Positions 34,838 through 44,135 of a DNA stretch of 64,000 bases are shown here, piece by piece. Position 1 is the first letter of the stretch. Every line of letters starts with the position of its first letter. The stretch is from an uncultured Caulobacterales bacterium (lineage in GTDB: Bacteria > Pseudomonadota > Alphaproteobacteria > Caulobacterales > Caulobacteraceae), in the NCBI GenBank assembly GCA_903840435.1, contig CAIMFV010000028.1, positions 36,476-100,475 on the forward strand. The letters are read 5' to 3'. The translations under genes and the position numbers were made by a program. The notes beneath the pieces were generated by a model. It searched no databases, was not told the DNA's origin, and saw only the letters and a program-made list of their open reading frames with translations.

Positions 34838-36233
34838 CTGGACGCCTGAATTGCTCTACGAGATTACGGTAGTGCGAGATTAACTGTGGTGAATGCGTGG
34901 ATATGACCACATCCATAGGAGATAAATCTACGATACGCTGTAGGTCGGGTATGAATCTTTTTTGCCACGCGATATGGAGAGATATCTCAGGTTCATCAAT
35001 CAGGATAAGTCTATTTTTTGCCTCCCCAAATATTAGATCAAAAAATAAGATCAATTCATGTTGCTCTCCCGACGATAACTCCTCTGGATCGATCAGGCGC
35101 CTTCTGAAGTCTCGTATTTCAAAGCCCGTTTCTCTACTTATGTGGATTGATTTGAAGTTTAGCTTTTCATTTAGAAGCTGTGTAAAAAGCTCAAGGCGGC
35201 GAAGCATGTCCTCATAAAATTCGAGTTTCTGATCGGTATCGAGCACGTACTCGGTCAGAATTCGCTGCGTCGGCAAATCGAACTCGTCATTGGATATGAT
35301 CGCGCTATCATCGGAATATGCTAGTAAATCGACAGCCGTGAGACGTGCTCTCTTTTGCTCCAAGGCGGCTAAGCGAGACCGGAGCTCCTCCTCTGAAAAT
35401 GGATCGCGACTGCTGTCACGCATCCGTCCCAATATTCTATTCGGAAATGTCCTATCTAACGACTGTGAGCGAGTCGCGCTTTCGGCTAAGACTGCCTTTA
35501 TTCGGGCTGCTAGCGCGTCACGGTAGGCGCTAACCGCGGCCTTGGGTGGTTCCTCTCTATCGTAAGATCTCGTTTCTTTCTTTTTGGTAACGAGCCGTTG
35601 GGTTTCGATTAGTTGGCATTGAATCGAGCGCCGAATTGTCTCCAGCCACTCAGGCGGGCCGCGATGACGCCTAGCGTTATCCGGAATGTCCTCGCCATAG
35701 CGGGCGTAAGCTTCCTCAACGTCAATCAAATCGCCTCGTATGCGATCCCTGTATTCTTGCGCGCCGACCCGTATGAGTTGGGGCAGATACCGCTCTATTG
35801 CCGGACCTATAAACCGTCGACGTTCGCTTCCTTCTGGAGGCAGAGCGTACGGCTCCCATGCTTCGGCGTCTGGGTGGTTTATCAACTCGATTCGATAGGG
35901 GCGCAATCTACCCTTGCCGCGCATACGTTGGGGAGCTTGCTCTACGCGCTTAGGGAAAGTGGAACCGTCTGGATCTAAAGATAGCTGACTCGAGGGAATT
36001 TGCGATATTTTAACTATATCGCCAGAGTTAAACTCCGCGATGACCTCATTAAACTCTATATCTTTAAATATTTGGAGGGAGCCTGAGAAAAAATGGTTTA
36101 TTAACGTAAGTACTACTGTCTTTCCGTAGCCGTTTGGGGCGTGGATAATAGTTATCCCTTCTTCAAGTCTAAAATTTATTTCATGATCAAATATTCCAAA
36201 TAGTTTGCTGACCGAAAATTTTTTCAGGCGCAT
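34830..36233 (-). CDS. ABC/AAA15-type ATPase, PARIS AriA-like
   Basis: The protein has 467 residues. Walker A is APNGYGKT at 32-39, with Ala in place of the first Gly. A helical middle region (about 195-350) includes Glu/Arg-rich stretches. Signature LSSGEQ is at 386-391, Walker B LILIDEPE at about 409-416, and the H-loop STHSPQ at 445-450. In PARIS this ATPase forms a propeller-like oligomer that sequesters AriB and senses phage triggers. It is first in the two-gene operon, with AAGGGG about 12 bases before its ATG. OLD-type proteins have fused TOPRIM; here it is separate. Confidence 0.82.
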   Translation of the reverse strand: MRLKKFSVSKLFGIFDHEINFRLEEGITIIHAPNGYGKTVVLTLINHFFSGSLQIFKDIEFNEVIAEFNSGDIVKISQIPSSQLSLDPDGSTFPKRVEQAPQRMRGKGRLRPYRIELINHPDAEAWEPYALPPEGSERRRFIGPAIERYLPQLIRVGAQEYRDRIRGDLIDVEEAYARYGEDIPDNARRHRGPPEWLETIRRSIQCQLIETQRLVTKKKETRSYDREEPPKAAVSAYRDALAARIKAVLAESATRSQSLDRTFPNRILGRMRDSSRDPFSEEELRSRLAALEQKRARLTAVDLLAYSDDSAIISNDEFDLPTQRILTEYVLDTDQKLEFYEDMLRRLELFTQLLNEKLNFKSIHISRETGFEIRDFRRRLIDPEELSSGEQHELILFFDLIFGEAKNRLILIDEPEISLHIAWQKRFIPDLQRIVDLSPMDVVISTHSPQLISHYRNLVEQFRRPDA

Positions 36234-36577
36234 AAGCCATTATTCCCCTTTGCAGAAGCATCGTTGCACAAGGCCTGGGGTCGCTCAAGTCCGATTTTCA
36301 TTGCCAGCGCTTTTGAACCGGGTCAGTTCCGCTGTGATTTTTTTTGAGGCGTGTCGGTCGTTTCTGGCTAGGCTTTATGCTTGGTAATGGCAAAGAAGGG
36401 CATCGAGTTTGGCCGTTTGGTTCCGGCGATTTTGTACGTTCACACTGCGGCTCTGGAGGATCGGGATTGTCCCGTGCCCCTTCAAACCAGAACGCGCGTC
36501 CGTTCTGAACCTACAGACCCAACTCCTAATCTACGCGCCTTGTCGGCAAAATCACCGCCCACCCCGTCACCTCACCC
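36234..36577. other. Gene-free right border and promoter side of the defence pair
   Basis: No gene supported. It should hold the promoter of the ATPase operon and the 3' end of the esterase gene. A hairpin CAGAACG/CGTTCTG with six central bases at 36488-36507 is about 70 bases past the esterase stop and could be a weak terminator. An eight-T run near 36333-36340 is conspicuous. No integrase, transposase or flanking direct repeat is visible. Confidence 0.45.
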
Positions 36578-37501
36578 CTACCTCAGCATCTCCCCCATGC
36601 GGTGGCCGGTTTCGTCTATGGCTTGGGCGAGGCTCTGGGATAGGAAGCCGAAATTGTAGAAGCCGTGGATCATGCCTTCATAGCAAACATGGCTGACCGC
36701 GACGCCTGCGGCAGAAAGCTTTTCGGCATAGAGGCGGCCTTCGTCTTTTAGGGGATCGAAGCCTGCGGTGGTGATGTGGGCGGGTGCGACGCCGGTCACA
36801 TCTTCGGCGTGCAACAGGTTGCAGCGGATATTGGTCGGGTCGCCGGTCTCGCCCAATAGGCCTTCGGCGAAATAGCTCATCAGGGATTTGGTGAGGAAAT
36901 AGCCTTCTGACAGGGTCAGGCGACTTTCGGTCACCAACTGCATGGTGGTGGCGGGATAGAGAAGGATTTGCGCCTTTAGCCTGTGGTTGGGATCATTGCG
37001 CAAGACATAGGCGGTCCAGGCGGCGAGGTTGCCTCCGGCGGAGTCGCCGCTCACCCCAATGGCGGTTGTGTCAAAGCCGATTTCCTCGGCATGGGCAAAG
37101 GCCCATTTGACAGCCGCCTCGGCGTCGTCATGGGCGGCGGGCAGTCGGTGTTCGGGCGCTAGGCGGTAATCGACCGACAGGAAGCGCAGGCCAGAGGCCT
37201 TGGCGAGCCTGCGACAGGCGCCGTCATGGCTGTCGAGATCGCCGACCATGAAGCCGCCGCCATGGAAGAAAACAATTCCAGGTCCGACCTCTTGCGCGCC
37301 CGGCGGTGTGTAGAGCCGTGCAGCTAAGGGGCCAGCCGCTCCGTCAAGGGTGAGATTGCGCGTTGTCACATCCTGGGGGGCAAAGGGGTCGGGAACGGCC
37401 TTCATCCGCTCCCGCGCTTCGGCAAGGGGAATGGCCTCCATCGGCGGCGCCTGGGCCAAAAGGGCGAGAAACGGCGGCAGGGCCGGATCGATTTGGCTCA
37501 T
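36578..37501 (-). CDS. Alpha/beta hydrolase, HSL-type esterase
   Basis: The protein has 307 residues with GAGGAG 7 bases before the ATG. The oxyanion motif VFFHGGGFMVGD and the nucleophile elbow GDSAGGNLA are as in the hormone-sensitive-lipase family (bacterial esterase family IV). The catalytic Asp region is ITTAGFDPLKDEG and the His is in MIHGFYNF. It hydrolyses short- to medium-chain esters in the cytoplasm. It stands just outside the AT-rich island and is followed, in its upstream direction, by a MoxR gene 35 bases away. Confidence 0.92.
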   Translation of the reverse strand: MSQIDPALPPFLALLAQAPPMEAIPLAEARERMKAVPDPFAPQDVTTRNLTLDGAAGPLAARLYTPPGAQEVGPGIVFFHGGGFMVGDLDSHDGACRRLAKASGLRFLSVDYRLAPEHRLPAAHDDAEAAVKWAFAHAEEIGFDTTAIGVSGDSAGGNLAAWTAYVLRNDPNHRLKAQILLYPATTMQLVTESRLTLSEGYFLTKSLMSYFAEGLLGETGDPTNIRCNLLHAEDVTGVAPAHITTAGFDPLKDEGRLYAEKLSAAGVAVSHVCYEGMIHGFYNFGFLSQSLAQAIDETGHRMGEMLR

Positions 37502-37536
37502 AACGGTCTCCTCGACCGGTCGTTCGGGATGGGGAT

Positions 37537-38406
37537 TTAAGCGCCCGGTCGATTGCCTTCGCGGCGCGCCAGAAAGGCCAGCCGCTCGAACAGGTGCACG
37601 TCCTGCTCGTTCTTCAACAGCGCCCCATGCAAGGGGGGGATGAGCTTGGTCGGGTCGCGTTCGCGCAACACGCTTTCGTCAATATCCTCGACCAGTAACA
37701 GTTTCAGCCAGTCGAGCAATTCCGAGGTGGAAGGCTTTTTCTTCAGACCAGGAACCTTGCGAATGTCGTAGAAAATCTTCAACGCTTCCGCCACCAGCTT
37801 TTGCTTGATGTTGGGGAAGTGAACCTCGACGATTTCCTTCATCGTCTCGTCTTCCGGAAAGCGGATATAGTGGAAGAAGCAGCGGCGCAGAAACGCGTCG
37901 GGCAATTCCTTTTCATTGTTCGAGGTAATGATCATCACCGGGCGGACCGCCGCCTTGATGGTCTCATTGGTCTCATAGACATAGAATTCCATCCGATCGA
38001 GCTCTTGCAAGAGGTCGTTGGGAAATTCGATGTCGGCCTTGTCGATCTCGTCAATGAGCAGCACCGGGCGTTGCGGGCTCTCAAACGCCTCCCACAGCTT
38101 GCCCTTCTTGATATAGTTGCGCACGTCCTTGACCCGCACGTCGCCAAGCTGGCTGTCGCGCAGGCGCGTCACCGCATCATATTCATAAAGCCCCTGATGG
38201 GCCTTGGTGGTCGATTTGATGTGCCAGGTGATCAGGGGCGCATTCAGCGCCTTGGCGACTTCATAGGCGAGCACCGTCTTGCCGGTGCCGGGTTCGCCCT
38301 TAATCAACAGCGGCCGCTCAAGCGCGATGGCGGCATTGACCGCCACCTTCAGGTCGGAGGTAGCGACATAATCGGTGGTGCCTTCAAACCTAGCGTTCAT
38401 CCCCAT
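37537..38406 (-). CDS. MoxR-family AAA ATPase
   Basis: The start at ATG 38406 gives 289 residues; the longer open frame to 38976 is the antisense shadow of the helicase tail. Walker A GEPGTGKT is at 37-44, Walker B VLLIDEIDKAD near 115, sensor I TSNNEKELPDAF, and the C-terminal KKPSTSELLDWLKLLL is typical of MoxR proteins. These act as chaperone-like ATPases, usually together with a VWA-domain protein encoded next to them. No VWA gene is present on either side here. Confidence 0.9.
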   Translation of the reverse strand: MGMNARFEGTTDYVATSDLKVAVNAAIALERPLLIKGEPGTGKTVLAYEVAKALNAPLITWHIKSTTKAHQGLYEYDAVTRLRDSQLGDVRVKDVRNYIKKGKLWEAFESPQRPVLLIDEIDKADIEFPNDLLQELDRMEFYVYETNETIKAAVRPVMIITSNNEKELPDAFLRRCFFHYIRFPEDETMKEIVEVHFPNIKQKLVAEALKIFYDIRKVPGLKKKPSTSELLDWLKLLLVEDIDESVLRERDPTKLIPPLHGALLKNEQDVHLFERLAFLARREGNRPGA

Positions 38407-38503
38407 CACTTTCTCTGGTCGCGGCCACGCCGACGAACTGATCTGCGATAAGTTTAAGGGTGCGCGCGCTTTAGGCAAGGCGCGCCGCAAGGTCGGTCGT
38501 GGA

Positions 38504-40096
38504 TTATTCCGCCTCTGGCGCGGGCTTGGCGCGTTTTCTCGGCCGGGCCGCGGGCTTTTTGGCTGCGCTCGGTTTCGCCCCAAGCTCTGGGCTGGGCGTT
38601 GCGGGCGCAAGGGCGGACCGCGCCAGGAAGGCCGGTAGGTCAGCGCCAAAGCCCACGACCCGGCGATCCTCTGGGTCCGCCACCGGTTCGCGCCGGGGTG
38701 GGGCGGGCAGGGGGCGCTCCGGACGTAAGGCACGCGGCGGACGGGGCGTTTCGTCAATATAGGGTTGCGGGATGGGCGGGGCGGCCTCTTCGGCCATGAC
38801 CGGTTTGGGGCTAGGCGCGGTGATGGGGATTTGCGAGGCGATTTCGGAGTGGGGGGCAATCGGGCGTTCACGGCGCGGGCCGCGACTATCGCTGCGGCCA
38901 TCACTGCGATCTGACCGGCCCCGACCCTTGCGGGCGAGCGACGGATCGGTCTTGAGCGCCTCCCAGTCGAGGTCAACGCTGATCTTTTCCGGCTCTTTGC
39001 GGGTCAATTTCAAGACCTTGTCATAGGCCTTGGCGTCGTTGGGCGTCAGCAGCATAAAGGCCCGACCCAAGCGCCCCGCCCGCCCTGTCCGGCCGATACG
39101 GTGGACATAGTCCTCGGCATGGAAGGGCACGTCATAGTTGAAGATGTGGCCAACAGCGGGAATGTCGAGCCCGCGCGCCGCCACGTCAGAGGCGACCAGC
39201 AGTTTTAAGTCCCCGGCGCGGAAGCTTTCCAAGGTACGGGTGCGGGTCGACTGGTCGAGATCGCCATGAATAGGCGCCGCATCAAGGCCGTGTTTTTTCA
39301 AGCTCTTGGCGACAATATCCACATCGGTTTTGCGGTTACAAAACACAATGCCATTGGTGACGTCTTCGCGCAGGATCAGGTCGCGCAAGGCGCCGCGCTT
39401 GGCCTTGGGATCACTGGTCGGCAGAATGGCGACATATTGGCTGATGGTGTCGGCGGTCGTCGCCGGGCGCGCTGCCTCGATTCGGGTGGGATTATTGAGG
39501 AATTGGGTGGTCAGCCGGGTAATTTCCGGCGGCATGGTGGCGGAGAAGAACAGGGTCTGTTTCTTCGGCGGCGTCATCTTAAAGATGCGCTCAATATCGG
39601 GGATGAAGCCCATATCAAGCATGCGGTCAGCTTCATCGACCACCATGATCTGCACGCCGGTGAGCAAAAGCTTGCCGCGCTCAAAATGGTCTAACAGCCG
39701 TCCGGGCGTGGCGATCAACACGTCAACCCCGCGATCAAGCTTGCGCAGCTGGTCCTCGAACGATACGCCGCCAATCAAGAGCGCCCAGGTCAGCTTGCCG
39801 CCCGCCGCATATTTCTCAAAGGCTTGCGCCACCTGATCGGCCAGTTCCCGCGTCGGGGCGAGGACCAGGGATCGCGGCATACGCGCCTTGGAGCGGCCAG
39901 AGGTCAGCCGGTCGATCATCGGCAGTGTAAAGGCCGCCGTCTTGCCAGTTCCGGTCTGGGCTATGCCCAAGACATCGCCGCCCGCTAAGGCGACCGGGAT
40001 GGCCTTTTCCTGGATTGGCGTGGGAACAGTATAGCCTGCGGCGGTGACGGCTTCGACGGTGGAGGGGCTTAAGCCCAGTTCAGAAAAGGTGGTCAT
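38504..40096 (-). CDS. DEAD-box RNA helicase, RhlE type
   Basis: The ATG at 40096 gives 530 residues starting MTTFSELGLS. Q-motif, Walker A AQTGTGKT, PTRELADQ, DEAD box VVDEADRMLDMGF, SATMPPE and HRIGRTGRAGRLG are all present. A basic, Pro/Arg-rich disordered tail runs from about residue 400 and likely binds RNA. It unwinds structured RNA during ribosome assembly or mRNA decay. The tail explains the misleading antisense open frame over it. Confidence 0.93.
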   Translation of the reverse strand: MTTFSELGLSPSTVEAVTAAGYTVPTPIQEKAIPVALAGGDVLGIAQTGTGKTAAFTLPMIDRLTSGRSKARMPRSLVLAPTRELADQVAQAFEKYAAGGKLTWALLIGGVSFEDQLRKLDRGVDVLIATPGRLLDHFERGKLLLTGVQIMVVDEADRMLDMGFIPDIERIFKMTPPKKQTLFFSATMPPEITRLTTQFLNNPTRIEAARPATTADTISQYVAILPTSDPKAKRGALRDLILREDVTNGIVFCNRKTDVDIVAKSLKKHGLDAAPIHGDLDQSTRTRTLESFRAGDLKLLVASDVAARGLDIPAVGHIFNYDVPFHAEDYVHRIGRTGRAGRLGRAFMLLTPNDAKAYDKVLKLTRKEPEKISVDLDWEALKTDPSLARKGRGRSDRSDGRSDSRGPRRERPIAPHSEIASQIPITAPSPKPVMAEEAAPPIPQPYIDETPRPPRALRPERPLPAPPRREPVADPEDRRVVGFGADLPAFLARSALAPATPSPELGAKPSAAKKPAARPRKRAKPAPEAE

Positions 40097-40280
40097 GCGT
40101 CCTGGCGGGTGGGTCCGGAGTGTCGGTTGGGCGAGGAGCGCAACCGTCGGACGCATCGTGCGCCCTGATCAGCGGGTAGGGGTCGGGCTTGGCCATGCGG
40201 CGCCCATGCGACGGCTCAGGCTGAGCTGAAATCGCGTGCGGACCATAGGCCTAATCCCTCCCAAGTCAATCATGGCGGGG

Positions 40281-42311
40281 CTAGACATCCAAATCGTCTG
40301 CGGCGAACTCAGCGTTTTCCTGGATAAAGCGATAGCGCAATTCCGCCTTGCGCCCCATCAAGGTTTCAACCAGATCGAGCACGCTCTCTTCGTCACGGGG
40401 AAGCGTGACCCGGGCCAGGGTGCGCTTTTTCGGGTCCATGGTGGTTTCTTTTAGCTGGGCGGGCATCATTTCACCCAGGCCCTTAAACCGGCCGATGTCG
40501 GGCTTCTTGCCCTTAAAGACGGTGGCCAGCAGTTCGTCCTTGTGGGCGTCATCGCGGGCATAGACCGTGGTTGCACCGTGATTGATGCGATAGAGCGGCG
40601 GCAGGGCGAGATAGAGCCTGCCTTTGCGCACCAGATCAGGCAGGGTGCGATAGAAGAAGGTGATCAGGAGCGAGGCAATATGGGCGCCGTCAACATCAGC
40701 GTCGGTCATGATGATGATGCGATCATAGCGCAGGTCTTCTTCGCGAAACTTCGTTCCACCTTGGACACCCAGCGCCAGCAGCAGGTCTGACAATTCCTTA
40801 TTGGCGCCCATGCGGTCGGTGGTGGCCGAGGCGACATTCAAGATCTTGCCGCGCAGGGGCAAAATGGCTTGGCTTTGCCGGTTGCGAGCCTGTTTGGCTG
40901 AGCCGCCGGCGGAATCGCCTTCGACGATGAACAGTTCCGAGCCGTCGGCCTCGGCGCCGGAACAGTCGGCGAGCTTGCCGGGCAGGCGCAGTTTTCGCGT
41001 TGCCGAGGCCCGCGCCACTTCGCGGTCCTTGCGGCGTTTCAAGCGTTCTTCCGCCCGTTCGACGACAAATTGTAAGAGCGCGGTGGCCGATTTCGGCTGG
41101 GCGGTCAGCCAGTGGTCGAACGGATCGCGCAGCGCTGTTTCGACCAGCCTTTGCGCTTCTGCCGACGACAGCCGCTCTTTGGTTTGGCCTTGGAATTCCG
41201 GGTTGCGGATAAAGACGCTGATCAGGGCGCCCGCCTGCGCCGCCACATCTTCGGCCGTTATCAAACCGCCGCGCTTCTCGCCGGTCAGCTCAGCATAGGC
41301 TTTCAAGCCGCGTGTCAGGGCTTGGCGCAATCCCGCTTCATGGGTGCCGCCCTCCGGCGTTGGAACCGTATTGCAATAGGACTGGACGAAGCTGTCATAT
41401 TCGCCAAAACCCGCAGGCGTCCAAGAGACCGCCCACTCAACCGCGCCTGCCTCGCCTTCGCGCGCAATCCGCCCGGCAAAGGGCTCCGGCGTAACCGTCT
41501 CAATCCCTTCTAGCCGTTCGGCCAGATAATCGGCCAGACCATTTGGGAAGTGAAACACTGCCTCCGGCGGCGTTTGGTCGGTCAGCCGCTCCGCCGCGCA
41601 ACGCCAGCGAATTTCCACGCCGCGAAAGAGATAAGCCTTGGAGCGCGCCATGCGATAGAGGCGGGCAGGTTTGAAGGCCGCGCCTTCGCCAAAGATTTCC
41701 GGGTCCGGCTGAAACCGGACCAGCGTTCCGTGCTTCTTCGACGGATTGCCCCGGACAATCGGACCCAAGGGGCGGCCTTGGCTAAAGGACTGGCGCCACT
41801 CAAACCCGTCGCGCCAGACGGTGATGTCGAGTTCGCTCGACAAGGCATTGACCACCGAAACGCCTACGCCGTGCAATCCGCCCGACGTCTCATAGGCCTT
41901 GCCAGAGAATTTTCCGCCGGAATGCAGCACGGTCATGATGACTTCGAGCGCCGACTTGCCCGGATGTTTGGGGTGCGGATCAACGGGAATGCCTCGCCCA
42001 TCATCGCGTACGCACAGGGCGCCGTCGGCGTCGAGTTGCACCTCGATAAACCGCGCATGGCCCGCCACGGCCTCGTCCATGGCATTGTCGAGCACTTCGG
42101 CGAACAGGTGGTGCAGGGCGCGCTCGTCGGTGCCGCCAATATACATGCCGGGGCGGCGGCGGACGGGCTCTAGGCCTTCAAGGACCTCAATGTCCTTGGC
42201 CGAGTAACTTGGTCCAGCGCTTGCCGCGCGCGGTGGCTCGGCAGGTTGCGGGGCCGGGGCGGGCGCATCGAACAGGCTGGGCGCGTCAGGGAGAAGGGGT
42301 GATCTTGCCAT
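40281..42311 (-). CDS. parE: DNA topoisomerase IV subunit B
   Basis: The protein has 676 residues. The GHKL ATPase shows EVLDNAMDEAVAGHA, DDGRGIPVD and GGLHGVGVSVVNALS. The TOPRIM domain shows VEGDSAGGSAKQARNRQSQA (two parts) and DADVDGAHI, and the end reads KGLGEMMPAQL. Length and lack of the gyrase-specific insertion favour ParE over GyrB. With ParC it decatenates daughter chromosomes. parC is not in the window. An N-terminal Ala/Pro-rich extension of about 35 residues precedes the conserved part. Confidence 0.93.
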   Translation of the reverse strand: MARSPLLPDAPSLFDAPAPAPQPAEPPRAASAGPSYSAKDIEVLEGLEPVRRRPGMYIGGTDERALHHLFAEVLDNAMDEAVAGHARFIEVQLDADGALCVRDDGRGIPVDPHPKHPGKSALEVIMTVLHSGGKFSGKAYETSGGLHGVGVSVVNALSSELDITVWRDGFEWRQSFSQGRPLGPIVRGNPSKKHGTLVRFQPDPEIFGEGAAFKPARLYRMARSKAYLFRGVEIRWRCAAERLTDQTPPEAVFHFPNGLADYLAERLEGIETVTPEPFAGRIAREGEAGAVEWAVSWTPAGFGEYDSFVQSYCNTVPTPEGGTHEAGLRQALTRGLKAYAELTGEKRGGLITAEDVAAQAGALISVFIRNPEFQGQTKERLSSAEAQRLVETALRDPFDHWLTAQPKSATALLQFVVERAEERLKRRKDREVARASATRKLRLPGKLADCSGAEADGSELFIVEGDSAGGSAKQARNRQSQAILPLRGKILNVASATTDRMGANKELSDLLLALGVQGGTKFREEDLRYDRIIIMTDADVDGAHIASLLITFFYRTLPDLVRKGRLYLALPPLYRINHGATTVYARDDAHKDELLATVFKGKKPDIGRFKGLGEMMPAQLKETTMDPKKRTLARVTLPRDEESVLDLVETLMGRKAELRYRFIQENAEFAADDLDV

Positions 42312-42387
42312 AGGGGACGACTTTGCGCTGATTCGGCCCGCGCCTGGAGCTTCGCCGCCAGCTCATGCCGCAAAGACGGCAAGCGGG

Positions 42388-42831
42388 CTACGCGGCCCGC
42401 CGGGGCGGAAGCCGTTTGATTACACCGGAAAAGGCAAAGACGGGTTCGCCGGCCACGCTCAAAAGGCCCCGCGTAAAGACAAGGCTCTTGCCCGCGCGCA
42501 ACACCTCGCCGCGACAGATCACCGTATCGCCAGCCTTGGCAGGCCCGATGAATTCGCCATTGAAGCTCGCCGTCACCGCAGGCTCGCCCTTCAGGTGATC
42601 GCGCGATAAGGCGAAGAGGGCAAAATCGGCAAAGGTCATCAGCGCCCCGCCATGGGCGACGCCATGACCATTATGGTGGCGCGGCTGCAAGACGGTGGCG
42701 CATTCATAGCCGCCCTCTGCCAGGGGGCGAAAGTAGTAGGGCCCGACCAAGGTCTCGAAGGGGTCTGTGTCAGGCCAGGTCATCCAGCCTGCAAAGGGGC
42801 CGTCGGCGATGAGCACCGCGCCATCAGACAT
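42388..42831 (-). CDS. PaaI-family hotdog thioesterase
   Basis: The ATG at 42831 with GAGAAGAG directly upstream gives 147 residues. The hotdog fold motif HHNGHGVAHGGALMTFADFAL contains the usual HGG. ASFNGEFIGPAKAGDTVIC follows in the sheet. It should hydrolyse acyl-CoA or aryl-CoA thioesters. It lies divergent from an acyl-CoA dehydrogenase with 155 bases between, consistent with fatty-acid turnover. Confidence 0.85.
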   Translation of the reverse strand: MSDGAVLIADGPFAGWMTWPDTDPFETLVGPYYFRPLAEGGYECATVLQPRHHNGHGVAHGGALMTFADFALFALSRDHLKGEPAVTASFNGEFIGPAKAGDTVICRGEVLRAGKSLVFTRGLLSVAGEPVFAFSGVIKRLPPRRAA

Positions 42832-42986
42832 CTCTTCTCGGTTTGTCGCCACGTCGCGAGGCTCCCTGCTTGCCAAGCCATTGCGGCTGCGCTTCATACA
42901 CGGTGACCTGAATACAGGGCGACTTGAAAAACACCAGCCTCGCAAGGTGCAAGCTTGGCGAACCGGTGACGACGGAGGACACCCCC

Positions 42987-44135
42987 ATGGCGCTAGACGC
43001 TGAAACGCGCGAGCAGCTTTTAGACACGGTGCGGCGATTTGTGCGAGATCGCTTGCGCCCCGTCGAGGCCAAGGTTTCGGAAGACGATGCGGTTCCCCAA
43101 ACCCTCATTGATGAAATGAAGGCCATGGGCCTTTTTGGTCTCTCGATCCCGGCCGAATATGGCGGGCTTGAGCTGAGCATGGAGGAGGAGGCGCTCGTCG
43201 CGCTCGAAATCGGCAAGGCCAGTCCAGCCTTTCGTTCCGCCTTTGGCACCAATGTCGGCATTGGCAGTCAAGGCTTGGTTATGTTTGGGACAGACGCCCA
43301 AAAAGCCAAATATCTGCCGGGGATTGCCTCTGGCGAGATCATCACCTCCTTTGCCCTAACCGAGCCGGAAGCCGGGTCCGATAGCGCCTCGGTCCAGACC
43401 CGCGCCCGGCGCGAGGGCGATGTCTATGTGCTCGACGGGGCCAAGCGCTACATCACCAATGCGGGCAAGGCCCAGCTCTTCACCGTGATGGCCAGAACTG
43501 ATCCGAACAAAAAGGGCGGCGCAGGCGTGACCGCCTTTCTCGTACCGCGTGACCTTCCAGGGCTCAGCGTCGGTAAGCCGGAAAAGAAGATGGGACAGCA
43601 AGGCGCCCACATTCACGATGTGAACTTTGAAGGCGTGCGCGTTCCGGCGGAGAACCGCCTCGGCGAGGAGGGCGAAGGCTTTAAGGTGGCGATGCAGGTC
43701 CTCGATCGCGGGCGGCTGCATATTTCGGCGGTCTGTGTCGGTGTTGCTGAGCGCTTGATCGCCGATTGCGTCGCCTATGCGACGGAGCGCAAGCAGTTTG
43801 GCCAGCCCATTGCCCAGTTCCAAATGATCCAGGCCATGCTGGCAGATTCCAAGACCGAGTGCTTGGCGGCGCGGGCGCTGCTGTTAGAGACGGCGCGCAA
43901 GCGCGATGCAGGCGATAATGTGACCTTAGAGGCCGCAGCATCGAAGCTGTTTGCTTCCGAAATGGTCGGCCGGGTGGCGGACCGAGCGGTGCAGATCTTT
44001 GGCGGTGCAGGCTATGTGGCCGATTACGGCATAGAGCGGCTTTATCGCGACGTGCGCATTTTCCGCATCTATGAAGGCACCAGCCAGATCCAGCAGGTGA
44101 TCGTGGCGCGCGAAACCCTAAAGCGAGGCGGCTAG
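42987..44135 (+). CDS. Acyl-CoA dehydrogenase
   Basis: The ATG at 42987 with GGAGGA upstream gives 382 residues. ITSFALTEPEAGSDSAS is the FAD/substrate signature, and RIYEGTSQIQQ contains the catalytic Glu363. GGAGYVADYGIERLYRDVR is the second signature. It oxidises acyl-CoA at the alpha-beta bond, passing electrons to ETF. It starts a run of four same-strand genes, and DUF3253 begins immediately after its stop. Confidence 0.94.
   Translation: MALDAETREQLLDTVRRFVRDRLRPVEAKVSEDDAVPQTLIDEMKAMGLFGLSIPAEYGGLELSMEEEALVALEIGKASPAFRSAFGTNVGIGSQGLVMFGTDAQKAKYLPGIASGEIITSFALTEPEAGSDSASVQTRARREGDVYVLDGAKRYITNAGKAQLFTVMARTDPNKKGGAGVTAFLVPRDLPGLSVGKPEKKMGQQGAHIHDVNFEGVRVPAENRLGEEGEGFKVAMQVLDRGRLHISAVCVGVAERLIADCVAYATERKQFGQPIAQFQMIQAMLADSKTECLAARALLLETARKRDAGDNVTLEAAASKLFASEMVGRVADRAVQIFGGAGYVADYGIERLYRDVRIFRIYEGTSQIQQVIVARETLKRGG

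Noticed and set aside
33977..36233. OLD nuclease or Gabija system
   Set aside because: Those fuse ATPase and TOPRIM in one protein, and Gabija adds a UvrD-like helicase; here they are separate and no helicase is adjacent.
36381..36659. Plus-strand frame starting MVMAKKGIEF
   Set aside because: It runs into the esterase gene on the other strand and has no recognisable domain.
38407..38976. N-terminal extension of the MoxR frame
   Set aside because: It lies antisense to the helicase tail, and is Pro/Arg-rich nonsense; the conserved start is at 38406.
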